From NCBI GenBank assembly GCA_039621445.1, contig CP154955.1, positions 25,270,354 through 25,334,353 on the forward strand: a DNA stretch of 64,000 nt, given 5' to 3'. The translations under genes were made by a program, and so were the position numbers. The notes under the pieces are model-generated. The model worked only from the letters and a program-made list of their open reading frames with translations, did no database searches and was not told where the DNA came from. Source of the stretch: Euglena gracilis. Taxonomy: Eukaryota; Euglenida; Euglenophyceae; Euglenales. Within the stretch, counting starts at the first letter, position 1; each line of letters begins with the position of its first letter. Below are positions 50,936 through 60,780 of this stretch, piece by piece.

Positions 50936-51269
50936 TGTGTGCGGCAGACGGGAGATCCTACGGAGGTTGGTAGCCGGCGCGTAGTACCAAGCCGAGTATC
51001 GCTCGAGTAGCTTATTCGGTAAGGTGCTGGGCTCACACGCGGGAGGTCGTGGGTTCGAGACCCAGGTCCCGCCGTGTGAGTCCTGGTCGATCCCGTACGG
51101 GCAGAGGGCATACCGCGGGGATCGACCGGCGCGTGCAACTGCGCCCAAGGACGAGACACTGGTTGGCCGGACCTTGGGTGCAGTTCCCCGCCTGAGGGCG
51201 TGCCACGGCAAGTAGTATGAGCTGCCCCGTGGCCGTCCAACGGCGGGTGGTGACGACCGACGTATATCA
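50936..51269 (+). repeat. TRIM left LTR
   Basis: TGTGTGCGGCAGACGG..CCGACGTATATCA, containing the tRNA-like segment listed below. Confidence 0.9.
51001..51072 (+). ncRNA. tRNA-Val(CAC)-like pol III promoter segment in the left LTR
   Basis: Box A-like TAGCTTATTCGGTAAGG (51008-51024) and box B-like GGGTTCGAGACCC (51051-51063) stand at tRNA spacing. Between them CTCACACGCGGGAGGTC resembles the anticodon loop and variable region of eukaryotic tRNA-Val(CAC). The T arm pairs (TGGG/CCCA), but anticodon and acceptor stems do not, so it is a tRNA-derived relic rather than a tRNA gene. Confidence 0.6.
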
Positions 51270-51285
51270 TGGTAGCAGGGGAACC
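51270..51285 (+). promoter_or_regulatory. TRIM primer-binding site
   Basis: TGGTAGCAGGGGAACC begins directly after the LTR. Its first nine bases equal those of the element-2 site, complementary to an initiator tRNA-Met 3' end. Confidence 0.7.
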
Positions 51286-51616
51286 CGTCTAATGCCACAC
51301 GAACCGGGAAGTCAGAGCCTGACCCCACGGCGCCCGGAAGGCGGAGGCGGACGCGCCGAGTCTAGGGCGACTGAAACTCCTACACCGTTCCAAAGTCTCA
51401 AGCCGATGCTAAGGGGGACGCTCCAAGGCGACAGAGCCCGTGGAAGTCGACAACACGTAAACTGCCGGCAACAGCAAACCCGAGCTGCAGGGGTCGGCAG
51501 CCTGGTGACGCAGTACTCGTGAGAGGCACTCAGCCAACTAGGGCCGTGTGAGGCATAACCCGAGCTGCAGGGGCCACGGCCATAGTGACGCAGTGGGCTA
51601 GTGTAGTAAGGCTCTT

Positions 51617-51626
51617 GGGAGGGGAG
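51617..51626 (+). promoter_or_regulatory. TRIM polypurine tract
   Basis: GGGAGGGGAG directly before the right LTR. Confidence 0.8.
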
Positions 51627-51959
51627 TGTGTGCGGCAGACGGGAGATCCTACGGAGGTTGGTAGCCGGCGCGTAGTACCAAGCCGAGTATCGCTCGAGTA
51701 GCTTATTCGGTAAGGTGCTGGGCTCACACGCGGGAGGTCGTGGGTTCGAGACCCAGGTCCCGCCGTGTGAGTCCTGGTCGATCCCGTACGGGCAGAGGGC
51801 ATACCGCGGGGATCGACCGGCGCGTGCAACTGCGCCCAAGGACGAGACACTGGTTGGCCGGACCTTGGGTGCAGTTCCCCGCCTGAGGGCGTGCCACGGC
51901 AAGTAGTATGAGCTGCCCCGTGGCCGTCCAACGGCGGGTGGTGACGACCGACGTATACA
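51627..51959 (+). repeat. TRIM right LTR
   Basis: Second copy, ending ACGTATACA, followed by the CAGAG duplication. Confidence 0.9.
51692..51763 (+). ncRNA. tRNA-Val(CAC)-like segment in the right LTR
   Basis: Identical box A (51699-51715) and box B (51742-51754) to the left LTR copy. Transcription from here would enter element 3 pol. Confidence 0.55.
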
Positions 51960-51964
51960 CAGAG

Positions 51965-54900
51965 CCGCAGCGGTCATACACACTGGGTAAGGGAGGTAAG
52001 AAAAAACCCCAAAAGAAAAACATCCTGACAAAAAAACGACTCCACAGCCCAGAACCGAAAGGGGAACAGGTCAGCTGCAGGTTCGGCAGAGCAGCTTCAC
52101 GATGGGTGTCTGAAAACTACCACGTGAAGGAAGAGAAAATGACAGAAATTATCTCACACTTCGGGGTCCAGCCCCAGCTGGACGCCTTTGCAACGGAAAA
52201 AAACAAAAGATTCCCGCAGTGGTGGGGATCTGGCAGCCCTGAGGGCACAGACGCATTTGAAAGAGACTGGCACGGAAAACTGCTGTGGATGAACCCACCA
52301 TTCAGCAAAATTTCACAGGTGGTGAGAAAAATTCAAACAGATGAGGCCCATGCACTCCTCATGGTACCCAGATGGGTTCACAGAAAATGGTACGGAGAAA
52401 TCAAAAAAATGACAGTGATGTCAATGTTCATCCCAGCGGGAACAAAACTGTATACAACAAAACTGAATACACCGTGGCATGTGGAAGTGTTTTTGGTATG
52501 CGGACACAAAACACGGTGCAAGTACCTACCAGTTTTCCGCAAACACTTCACCCCCCTACATCCGACATCCAAGGTGAGGTTCGGCACAGCCCACGAGTAC
52601 CCGCCGGTGGAGGACGAGGTGGAGGGTGGTGAACAAAAACCCGATTTGGGGACAGAAAAACCACAGAAACACATCAGAAAGCTGCAGGGGGCAGCCACAG
52701 CGACCCCAGAACGGGCCATTGCAGAAAAACCAAAACCAAAAATGCTGGACCTGTTCTGTGGAACAAAATCGGTCAGCAAGGTGTATGAAAAAATGGGTTT
52801 CCAGGTGGTGACGGTGGATTCAGACCCCAGGTGGAAAGCGGATTACCAGGTGGACGTACTGGACTGGGACTTCAGAAAACATTTCAAACCTGGTGAATTC
52901 CACACGGTGGTGTGTGGAGTTCCCTGCACAGAATTCAGCATTGCCCTGACGACAAGACCCAGAAACCTGGAAAAAGGAGACAGCCTTGCAAAGAAAGCCC
53001 TGGAAATTGTGGAATTTCTGCAGCCGCAGAAATGGTGGTTGGAAAACCCAAGGTACGGATACCTGGGAAAACGAGATTACATGAAACCGTACCCGTACAT
53101 TGACGTGGATTACTGTCAATACACAGACTGGGGTTACAAAAAACCAACACGAATCTGGGGCAGCCCTGACATCCTGCAGGTACCAGCAAAACGGTGTGAC
53201 GGGAAAACCTGCAAGAACCTTGACCCGAACGGTGGTGGTCACCTGGTGAAACTCAGCAACAAACACAACATTCCAGCCTTCAAAAAATTCAGGATCCCAG
53301 AACAACTGATTCAGGACCTGGCGGGGTGCCACAAACGGCTACGGCAAACCAGCCAAGCCCAGGCCGCGCAGCAACAACCGCTGCAGCAGCCCAGCCCTGC
53401 CCAGACTGCACGACAAAACATGCTCTCACAGCCCAGCCCAGAACTGACAGGTCGACAGCCAAACTCAGATTCAACTGACAAAACAGAACCAGACCAAAAC
53501 ATTCGGCTTCCAAAACGACTGTGTGAACCGGTGTCCAAACTCCTGCTGGGGCAGGTCATCAGCAGAAAGAAGGCTAAACAACTCCTCATCGAAGTCCGTG
53601 CTGTGTTGCCGGACGGCAAAAAAATGTTCCTACAGGCCCTGATTGACACGGGAGCACAGGCAAACCTGGTGAAAAAGAACCTGATTCCCCAACAAAAATT
53701 CAGACGTTCACAAAAACCCTTGGCCCTGATCACAGCAGACGGAACAAGGATGGAAGGAGGACTACACGAAGTCACACTGGAACTGCAGTTTTCATCACGG
53801 GTGCACAACACGGACAGAACAAGGGAGTGGTCCACCATTGGAACATTCCATGAAGCCGACATCCAAGTGGATGCCATCCTCGGATATCCGTGGATGGAAC
53901 AACACCAACTGGGGGTCTTCCCACACCTGCAATCACTGGCCCTCATAGGTGAACCACTGCGGCTGCTGTCCAGTTGGCACCAGCTGAAGGAACAAAAACA
54001 CAGGGAACGGAAAATACACCAACTTCAGAAAAACATTTCGGCAGTTCGATCAATGAATTTGCAGATTCCTGCTGAAGCGGGCCAGGACGAGGAAAAACTG
54101 TTTGAAGACGAAACAACACTGGAAACACTGGCAAAACAACTTCAGAAATCGGCAAAGAAATCTGACAGGGTTCACGGTGTTGTGGTGGTGCCAGAAGGAC
54201 AGGAAACACAAGGCGAAAAGGTGGCAGAACTGGTGAAAAAACTGCGGCAGGACTATGAAGGAGTGGTCTTGCGGGACAAAATCTTCCCAGACCCCCCAGA
54301 ACGTGGACCACTGGGTTATGGGAAAATCGAACTGAAACCTGGAACAGTGGCGAAAAAGCAAAGACCCATCCACATGACAGGAGAACGCCGACAGGCACTC
54401 ATCGAAATGGTGGACAAATGGGTTAGGGACCTGAAAGTGGAAGACGGGAGGAGTGACTGGTCCAGCCCCACGTTCGTGGTGGCCAAAAAAGGTGGAAAAT
54501 GGAGAGGGGTGGTGGATTTCAGAGCACTGAACGAGGCAACAATCACAGACTCCCATCCCCTCCCTAGGCTAGAAGACATCCTAGTTCAACAAGGACAACG
54601 GGCCCTGTACAGTGTACTGGACCTGAAAGACGCCTTCCACCAGGTGCCACTGAGAACAGAATCCAGACCCTACACCTGCTGCAGCACACCCAAGGGAACA
54701 AAACAGTGGAGAGTGGTGGTCATGGGAATGAAAAACGGTGTACCGATTTTCCAGAGGGTGATCGAGTACAGCCTGGAGGAGGTACAGGACATTGCAAACC
54801 CCTACGTGGACGACATTATCGTAGGAACCCTCTGGCAGGGGTCAGAAGACAAAACCCTCGAACAACACGACAAGGACATCAGAAGGGTGATGGAGGCACT

Positions 54901-56614
54901 GAAAAAACAGCAGCACGTGGCAGACATCAAGAAATGCAAATTTTTCGTGAAAGAGGTTGAATTCTGTGGACATGTGCTGGGTGGTGGACAACGAAAACCA
55001 GCACCTGGGAAACTGATGGCCTTGGAAAAATGGGAGGAACCCAAAACGGTCACAGCCCTGCGGGCATTCCTGGGATTCACAAACTACTACGCCTCATACA
55101 TCCCAGGGTACGCGGAATTGGCAGCGGACCTAATGGAAAAACTGAAAGTGAAAAAAGGACAGGGGAAGAAAGGAAGCCTGACACCTGTGTTTTTCGGGGA
55201 AAAGGAACGAACAGCTTTTCAGACCATCAAAGAAAAACTGCTGGGAAGCCTGAAACTGCAAACGGTGAACCCCGACAAACCGTTCATACTCAGGGTGGAT
55301 GCAAGTGGCAGAGCCGTAGGTGCGGCTCTGGAACAATTTGCGGAGGAAACTGCAGAAAAACCAGACCCAACGACAGCCATGACCAAAAAAACAGTACCCG
55401 TAGCTTTCTGTTCACGAAAACTGACACCTGGGCAGGTTCGCTCGTGGTCTCCTAGGGAGAAGGAGACCTACGCAGTGATCCTGGCCCTGCAAAAATGGGC
55501 TTCCTGGATAGGAATGCAACCGGTACTGGTGTTGACGGACCACAAGTCCATTGAGGCATGGGCAACGGAGGCGCTGGACACCCCCAGTGGACCAGCTGGA
55601 CGTAGGGCTAGGTGGCACGAACTGCTTTCGCGGTTCGACATAACTGTAGCATACGTACCTGGCAAAGACAACACGGTCGCCAATGCCTTGAGTAGGTGGG
55701 CCTACCCCGCCCCACAGGCATTCGCCGATGTGAGTATCCATGGGAGTGAGGAGGACGACCGACTCATGAAAGAAATCATCAAACAGGAGGAAAAGGAACA
55801 GAAAGCTTGTATGGTGATCAACGTGGCAGACCTGACACAGGCACAAAAACAACTTCAAGAAGCCGTCACTGTGGCCGTCACAACAAGGGGGGGAGCCAAA
55901 ACGGGTGAAGATTCGCCCACAGTGCCTGGTTCAACGGAAAACGGTGACACCCCTCAAAAAATTTCAAACCCACCTCAAAAACCTGCAAAAACGACAAAGA
56001 AATGGGTTGTGAAGGAAACGACTGTGGTGGAACCAAGCAAAAAACTGGCTGAGGCAACCCCAAGGGAGACCACGGATGAGGCAGGAAACCTGATCCGACC
56101 AGACCAACACAAAAACAAAACCCCAGAAAACTCAGAAACGGCCGAGGGACCATCCACTGAGGAAGACCCACCAAGGCGAAGACCCCTGGAAGAGGACCCT
56201 GTGGAACCCCTGACAACAACAGACTCAACAAAACAACAGGACGCGCAAGGTGCGTCATCCTCAACGGGGACACCCGTTGGACCTCCATCAAGGGGAGTGC
56301 ACGCCCCGGAGCTTCAACAGGGGGAACCGAAAGGGGTGATGGACAGGGAATGGAAGAACGAGTACGAAAGTTGCCCAAGGTGGGGACCTGTGCTCAAGGA
56401 CCTGAAGGAAATGGGGTTCAAAAACTGGCCTGACGGGTACCGATTCGACAACGGCAGGCTTTACAGAAACGGTCTCCTGTGTGTACCAAGTGGGTTGACT
56501 GGAAATGTAATTCGGGAACATCACGAAACAGCCGGGCACCCAGGGTCAGCCCGACTGTGGGACCAGATGGGAAGGTGGTTTGTGTTTGCGGACCACCAGG
56601 ATGCAAAAAACTGA
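51965..56614 (+). CDS. element 3 pol: Dam-like MTase, cytosine-MTase-like, protease, RT, RNase H, integrase N-terminus
   Basis: The open frame starts upstream inside the TRIM LTR, but that ATG (51908) is an artefact of the insertion; pol proper continues the gag frame. Domains: Dam-like (RWVSENY, LDAFATEKNKRF, WMNPPFSKI at about 52290, VPRWVHRKWY); cytosine-MTase-like (MLDLFCGTKSV about 52742, TVDSDPRWKADYQVDVLDW, GVPCTEFS about 52920 with the nucleophile Cys, WWLENPRYG about 53040, YKKPTRIW); protease ALIDTGAQANLV (about 53635); RT SDWSSPTFVVAKKGGKWRG, LDLKDAFHQV and YVDD (about 54800); RNase H LRVDASGRAVGAALEQ and TDHKSIEAW; then HHETAGHPG, the His pair of the integrase HHCC finger. It stops at 56612 because of a one-base loss. 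Two methyltransferase types in one pol is the striking feature. Confidence 0.85.
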   Translation, partial: PQRSYTLGKGGKKKPQKKNILTKKRLHSPEPKGEQVSCRFGRAASRWVSENYHVKEEKMTEIISHFGVQPQLDAFATEKNKRFPQWWGSGSPEGTDAFERDWHGKLLWMNPPFSKISQVVRKIQTDEAHALLMVPRWVHRKWYGEIKKMTVMSMFIPAGTKLYTTKLNTPWHVEVFLVCGHKTRCKYLPVFRKHFTPLHPTSKVRFGTAHEYPPVEDEVEGGEQKPDLGTEKPQKHIRKLQGAATATPERAIAEKPKPKMLDLFCGTKSVSKVYEKMGFQVVTVDSDPRWKADYQVDVLDWDFRKHFKPGEFHTVVCGVPCTEFSIALTTRPRNLEKGDSLAKKALEIVEFLQPQKWWLENPRYGYLGKRDYMKPYPYIDVDYCQYTDWGYKKPTRIWGSPDILQVPAKRCDGKTCKNLDPNGGGHLVKLSNKHNIPAFKKFRIPEQLIQDLAGCHKRLRQTSQAQAAQQQPLQQPSPAQTARQNMLSQPSPELTGRQPNSDSTDKTEPDQNIRLPKRLCEPVSKLLLGQVISRKKAKQLLIEVRAVLPDGKKMFLQALIDTGAQANLVKKNLIPQQKFRRSQKPLALITADGTRMEGGLHEVTLELQFSSRVHNTDRTREWSTIGTFHEADIQVDAILGYPWMEQHQLGVFPHLQSLALIGEPLRLLSSWHQLKEQKHRERKIHQLQKNISAVRSMNLQIPAEAGQDEEKLFEDETTLETLAKQLQKSAKKSDRVHGVVVVPEGQETQGEKVAELVKKLRQDYEGVVLRDKIFPDPPERGPLGYGKIELKPGTVAKKQRPIHMTGERRQALIEMVDKWVRDLKVEDGRSDWSSPTFVVAKKGGKWRGVVDFRALNEATITDSHPLPRLEDILVQQGQRALYSVLDLKDAFHQVPLRTESRPYTCCSTPKGTKQWRVVVMGMKNGVPIFQRVIEYSLEEVQDIANPYVDDIIVGTLWQGSEDKTLEQHDKDIRRVMEALKKQQHVADIKKCKFFVKEVEFCGHVLGGGQRKPAPGKLMALEKWEEPKTVTALRAFLGFTNYYASYIPGYAELAADLMEKLKVKKGQGKKGSLTPVFFGEKERTAFQTIKEKLLGSLKLQTVNPDKPFILRVDASGRAVGAALEQFAEETAEKPDPTTAMTKKTVPVAFCSRKLTPGQVRSWSPREKETYAVILALQKWASWIGMQPVLVLTDHKSIEAWATEALDTPSGPAGRRARWHELLSRFDITVAYVPGKDNTVANALSRWAYPAPQAFADVSIHGSEEDDRLMKEIIKQEEKEQKACMVINVADLTQAQKQLQEAVTVAVTTRGGAKTGEDSPTVPGSTENGDTPQKISNPPQKPAKTTKKWVVKETTVVEPSKKLAEATPRETTDEAGNLIRPDQHKNKTPENSETAEGPSTEEDPPRRRPLEEDPVEPLTTTDSTKQQDAQGASSSTGTPVGPPSRGVHAPELQQGEPKGVMDREWKNEYESCPRWGPVLKDLKEMGFKNWPDGYRFDNGRLYRNGLLCVPSGLTGNVIREHHETAGHPGSARLWDQMGRWFVFADHQDAKN

Positions 56615-57240
56615 CAGGCAAAATGATGACCATGTGTGAAACCTGCCAAGCCACAGAACCCAGCCACCTACCATACAAGTGCCCCATTGAACCGACACCG
56701 ATTCCTGCACACCTGATGGACAGTGTTGCTATCGACTTGTTCTCACTACCTGAAACGACCTTTGAAGGGAAAAAATACGACACGTTGGCGTTGTGTGTGG
56801 ACAGGCTGAGTGGGTGGATGGTTGCAACCCCCCACCTGGCGAAGGGACTCACAGCAGAAAAGGTCGGAAAAGAAGTGTACAAACAGTGGGGAATTTTTGG
56901 GATACCCTCGGTGGTGAGCTCCGACCGGGGCTCCCATTTCACAGCCGGTTGGTGGAAAACACTGTGTGCTGCCCACGGGGTCCGTGTGGCGTACGGGCAG
57001 GCATACCACCACCAAGCCAACGGACGGGCTGAGGTAGCGGGTCAACAAGTCCTCCGAAAACTGGCAAAACTGGCTGCTGAAAAAGGGGTACCCTGGGTTG
57101 AACTCCTACCGAACGCCTTGAGGGCCCTACAGTGTACGTCCCCTGACTCTATTCCCACTGCCTGTCGGCCTACTTACACCCTCCCGTGGGAACAGAACCA
57201 GGAGAGTAACAAAAAAGAAAGTCTTTCGCTTAACTGTTAG
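56590..57240 (+). pseudogene. element 3 integrase, shifted frame
   Basis: Frame -1 to pol. It supplies the Cys pair of the HHCC finger (CETCQ) and the catalytic core: Asp in VAIDLFSLPE (56734), Asp in VVSSDRGSHFT (56923), Glu in NGRAEVAGQQ (57031). This is D-x62-D-x35-E, the retroviral/Ty3 DDE signature. The core ends near 57180. The last residues (QESNKKESLSLNC) are not integrase-like, and no chromodomain or LTR follows. A single missing base between about 56575 and 56600 would restore continuity. Confidence 0.82.
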
Positions 57241-58483
57241 TTTTTATTGCCTTTGGGCTTATGCAGAGCACAAGGCAAACCAGAGGGTTTCTTTGGAAAC
57301 TAGTTCCACAAGTGTTCTCCAATCGGAGTGTTGGAATTGAAATTGCCTTTGATCAGGCTTTTGATGAGAAGAATAAAATAATACCACCTGTGAAAGGGAA
57401 GGCAGATCCGAGATAGGATAGGCTATTCCTAATTCTGCAATTTGTATTGCAGAACATGGAATAGTACTATCTGGCATGACATTGTACATTTCGCAGTCTG
57501 CTGCTATGCACAGTGCCATGTTCATGCTGCCTGGTACACATCCCCCTCCCAGGGCTTTGCCCGATTTCCTGACTGGACCAGGCCAGCAAGGATTCAAGCA
57601 TAGCTCTAATACTGAGGAATGTACACCAGGAAAGCATATCTTGGGTCTGCCTCTCCATCACAAGGTTGATAAACCAGAAAGGGAAGGAAGAGAGAGGAAC
57701 CCAACAACCCAAAACGCGCAAAAGAGGTTATCCGCTTATGCGGCTAACTACTGATTGCGGTAAAGGGGTGGAAGTGGAAGAGCCCGCTTGGAAAGTGGGG
57801 CTGGAAGGTTTTCATTCCAGAAAGTCCCATCCACCCCGTTTGGGGTGTGCCTATGGCACTTTGGGTGGTCTCATTCCATAATCGGAAAATATTGCAAGGG
57901 TAGGGTGTGGAAGGAGGGGCACCTGGCCAGTCACACCTGACCAGGGAGGAAAACCTATTTACAAAACCAACTGCCGGCGACAGCGATTTTTGCCCGGGGG
58001 GGGGGAAAGGGGAGAGGAGTGGGGGGCTGGTCTAAAGACCTTACAAAGAATTTTTGCTGTCTGGCAGTCTTATGGGGGCGAAAAGTAACAAGTTGGCCTA
58101 ATTATTGCGGTGTGCGCGCTGTACGCTGTGTGTCTTCTTACTGCGGCATATACCGCTGTGAAGTCTTCACAGTGCAGCGCGAACACGGTGTTGTCGATGG
58201 GGTATCCCCAGAGGCGTATACCTCAGAATAGCGGGCAGTAGCCCTAAAAACTGTAGATTTGGCATTTGTGCCTTGGGTGTGCAGCCTGTAGGAGGTGGTT
58301 GGTGTGGCTTATACCACTTTGAAAAACTGCAAATGAACTGTGAATGCACATAAAAGGATGGAACATTGTTCCAGTGCGATGAAATTCATCACAAAAAGCT
58401 GGATTTCACCATTTTTGAGCTATGGTTCTTATAAACCTTGCAGAATGACACCATTGGTGTTGCACATGATGACCATTGGGTCT

Positions 58484-58578
58484 TCCGAATTATATCGGTA
58501 AGGGGATCCCACTGAATGAAGTGGGGGGGGTCCGAATTATATCGGTAAGGGGGTCCCACTGAATAAAGTGGGGGGGGG
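58484..58578. repeat. two tandem 47-bp units
   Basis: TCCGAATTATATCGGTAAGG, GTCCCACTGAATRAAGT and a G run, twice. Confidence 0.85.
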
Positions 58579-60552
58579 TGGGGCAAGAATGCCGTTAGTG
58601 TGGTAAGCAGAAAAAAATACTGCAAATATGACAAAATCTCATCATTTGTGACTATGTCACTGAGAAATACTGACTTTTGTCAGATTTTTAGGGAAATCCC
58701 TATCAGGATTTAAGGCAGAAATGCAGATTCTGCGTCGAGAGTTGCATTTTTGCAACCAAAAGTGCAACTTTGTTGCATTTTGAGTCTTTTAAGACTGCAT
58801 ATTTGCCAAGTGCACATAGTGCTTGTTATGAGTGTCCAATAACACTGCATGTTTGCTGTTGTTTTACAGATTTTGGGATTTGGGTGTCAAATAACACCGC
58901 ATCACCCAAAAAGCTGTAAAATTGTGCAAAAATATCGCAAAAAAGCAAAAATACGCTTAAAAAGACAAGTAAAACATGTCTATGACATGTTGAGCAAAGG
59001 AAAAATTGCCATTATCAGCATATCCCTTTGCATTCCACTCTGGCATAGTGCCTCATGGTCACTCCCATTAGGGATATGAGTGCCAGAATAGGAAAAAATC
59101 ACCAAAAATTGCAGAAAATCAATGATTAAATGAAAATTTGCACATAAGTGCTCCTAAAAATGATTCTAGTGAGTCCAAATGACTCCAAATTGTGGGCTAT
59201 AGCCCTCTGAACTGTACCAGGCCTTATAGCCCATACAGAGGGGGTAATGGGCAGAATGCTGCCAAAGGTACTAAAAAATGGCCATTAGCCAAACTGGTAA
59301 CCAATGGTAATCAGCCATCAGAAACGATGTACGGTACAGTATAGAAGCCTTTCAGGCTGATTTGCCAGTCTGGTACACGATCGTACAAGATCTGGCTCAA
59401 AATTTGGCTTTTGGCCAGATTGGTTGGGCTTAATTCAATTTTTCACGATCTCTCCAAATAAGAGTACCGTGCACAGTCACAGCGATCTGATAGCATCGCT
59501 GGACGGCTCGTCCAACGAGCTTTCGAATGAGGGGTAACATGGCCTATCGGCCAGCTACAGGCGCTGAGATACGTCTTTGATCTTTTGCCTGTGTGAGTGA
59601 GCTTTTGCTATAAGCTCCCATAATTTATTCTACAAAGACAACTTTTGGTTCCTATCTCATAGGCACTACTACATACAGCCAAAACCTCATGGCACGAGGT
59701 GCCAGAAATTTTGAAGCTTTTGTGGTGGTTTTGAGGATATGCCAAAGTGACACTTATGCAAATCTGCATAAAACTAGCCTATTTGGCTTGTTTTGGCCAA
59801 TTCAGCCACTTTCAGCCATGTAATATGGCTTTTTGTGCCATTTTTTGAGGTCATATGGACTTTTCACTTTATAATATGGATTTGTGGACCTTTGGTCCTT
59901 TTGGTCCTTGCAATTTGTGCAAATTGGTCCTATGGACCCATGGACCACGTGGGTAATGGCCCATAGGCCTTGCACATCATAGGGCGTATTGGTCACATAG
60001 ACCTAAGGCTAAGTGGTCAAGTCCACAAAAATGCATGTTTGAATGAATTTTCTTCATTTTCTTTTTTTTGGGGGGGGGGCAACTATGTTGCACATAAAAG
60101 AAATGAAACTGTGAGCATTTTCCCATATCGGGATTGCATTTTGCCAAAGTATAAGCCATTTAGGCACAAAACTGCTATTTAAGCACAAGTTGGATAAGTT
60201 TTCGGGAAAAATGCAGTATTTGCAATACATCCCAAAAACTTTATCACATGACTTGTGTTGCTCTATAGAGCTTTGGGAACACCAAAATATTTTTGGTGTG
60301 GGAGTGGATTGTGCAAAAAACCGTATTCACAAAAAACTTCACTTCTTGTTTGCTGTCATCAAACAAAATCTGCAATTTGAGCATGTGGTACAGAAACAAA
60401 CATCCATGAACAGAATTGCGGATTTCCACACATTTATCTTTGGGAATGATTCCCAAAAGAATACGGGTGGTTTGGGCGTATACCCATGTGTCATAAGTGC
60501 ACGATAGTGCTCAGACGACATTGTGAGAAAGGGGGGGTTGCTAAGGTGGGTG

Positions 60553-60780
60553 GCGCGATACGCGCGGGGTCTAGCGCGATACGCGCATGATATGGCGCGA
60601 TACGCGCGGGGGGGGGGGCAGTAGCCTCACTGCACAACATGTGCGTGGGGGGGGGTAGGCTTGGAAGCGCGATATGCGCAGGATTCGCGCGACACGCGGT
60701 GTGCGCAATTAGCGCTTGGGGGGAATGTGAGCTATGCGCATCGGCATTGATGTGCGCTATGCGCTTCGGGGGGAATGTGC
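60553..60780. repeat. GCGCGATACGCGC-type palindromic cluster
   Basis: Three near-perfect GCGCGATACGCGC words (about 60555, 60574, 60596), then GCGCGATATGCGC, GCGCTATGCGC and related words with AAT or GGGGG between. Confidence 0.7.

Larger units (their letters stand above)
50936..51959 (+). mobile_element. TRIM (terminal-repeat retrotransposon in miniature), 1,024 bp
   Basis: Target duplication CAGAG lies at 50931-50935 and 51960-51964. LTRs of 334 and 333 bp begin TG and end CA. A primer-binding site directly follows the left LTR and a purine tract directly precedes the right one. The interior is only 357 bp and non-coding. All parts of an LTR element are present except genes. LTR copies agree apart from a small difference at the last bases (ATATCA versus ATACA), so insertion was recent. 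It sits in element 3 between gag and pol. The inserted 1,029 bp is a multiple of three but contains stops. Confidence 0.9.
46475..57240 (+). mobile_element. element 3: Ty3/gypsy-type retrotransposon with two methyltransferase domains (interrupted by a TRIM)
   Basis: Gag, then Dam-like MTase, cytosine-MTase-like domain, protease, RT, RNase H and integrase, in the Ty3/gypsy order (integrase last). One frame runs from 46475 to 56614 when the 1,029 bp of TRIM plus target duplication are disregarded. It is broken only by TAA 47165, TAG 47942 and TGA 50840, then a single-base shift near 56590. LTRs were not found on either side: the 5' side begins after element B and the 3' side ends shortly after the integrase core. 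So the copy is truncated and not autonomous now. Confidence 0.85.

Noticed and set aside
51001-51072. A functional tRNA-Val gene
   Set aside because: Box A, box B and the T arm are good, but the anticodon stem and acceptor stem do not pair, and it occurs in both LTRs.
51908-51964. ATG 51908 as the start of element-3 pol
   Set aside because: It lies inside the TRIM right LTR. The homologous frame is the continuation of gag across the insertion.
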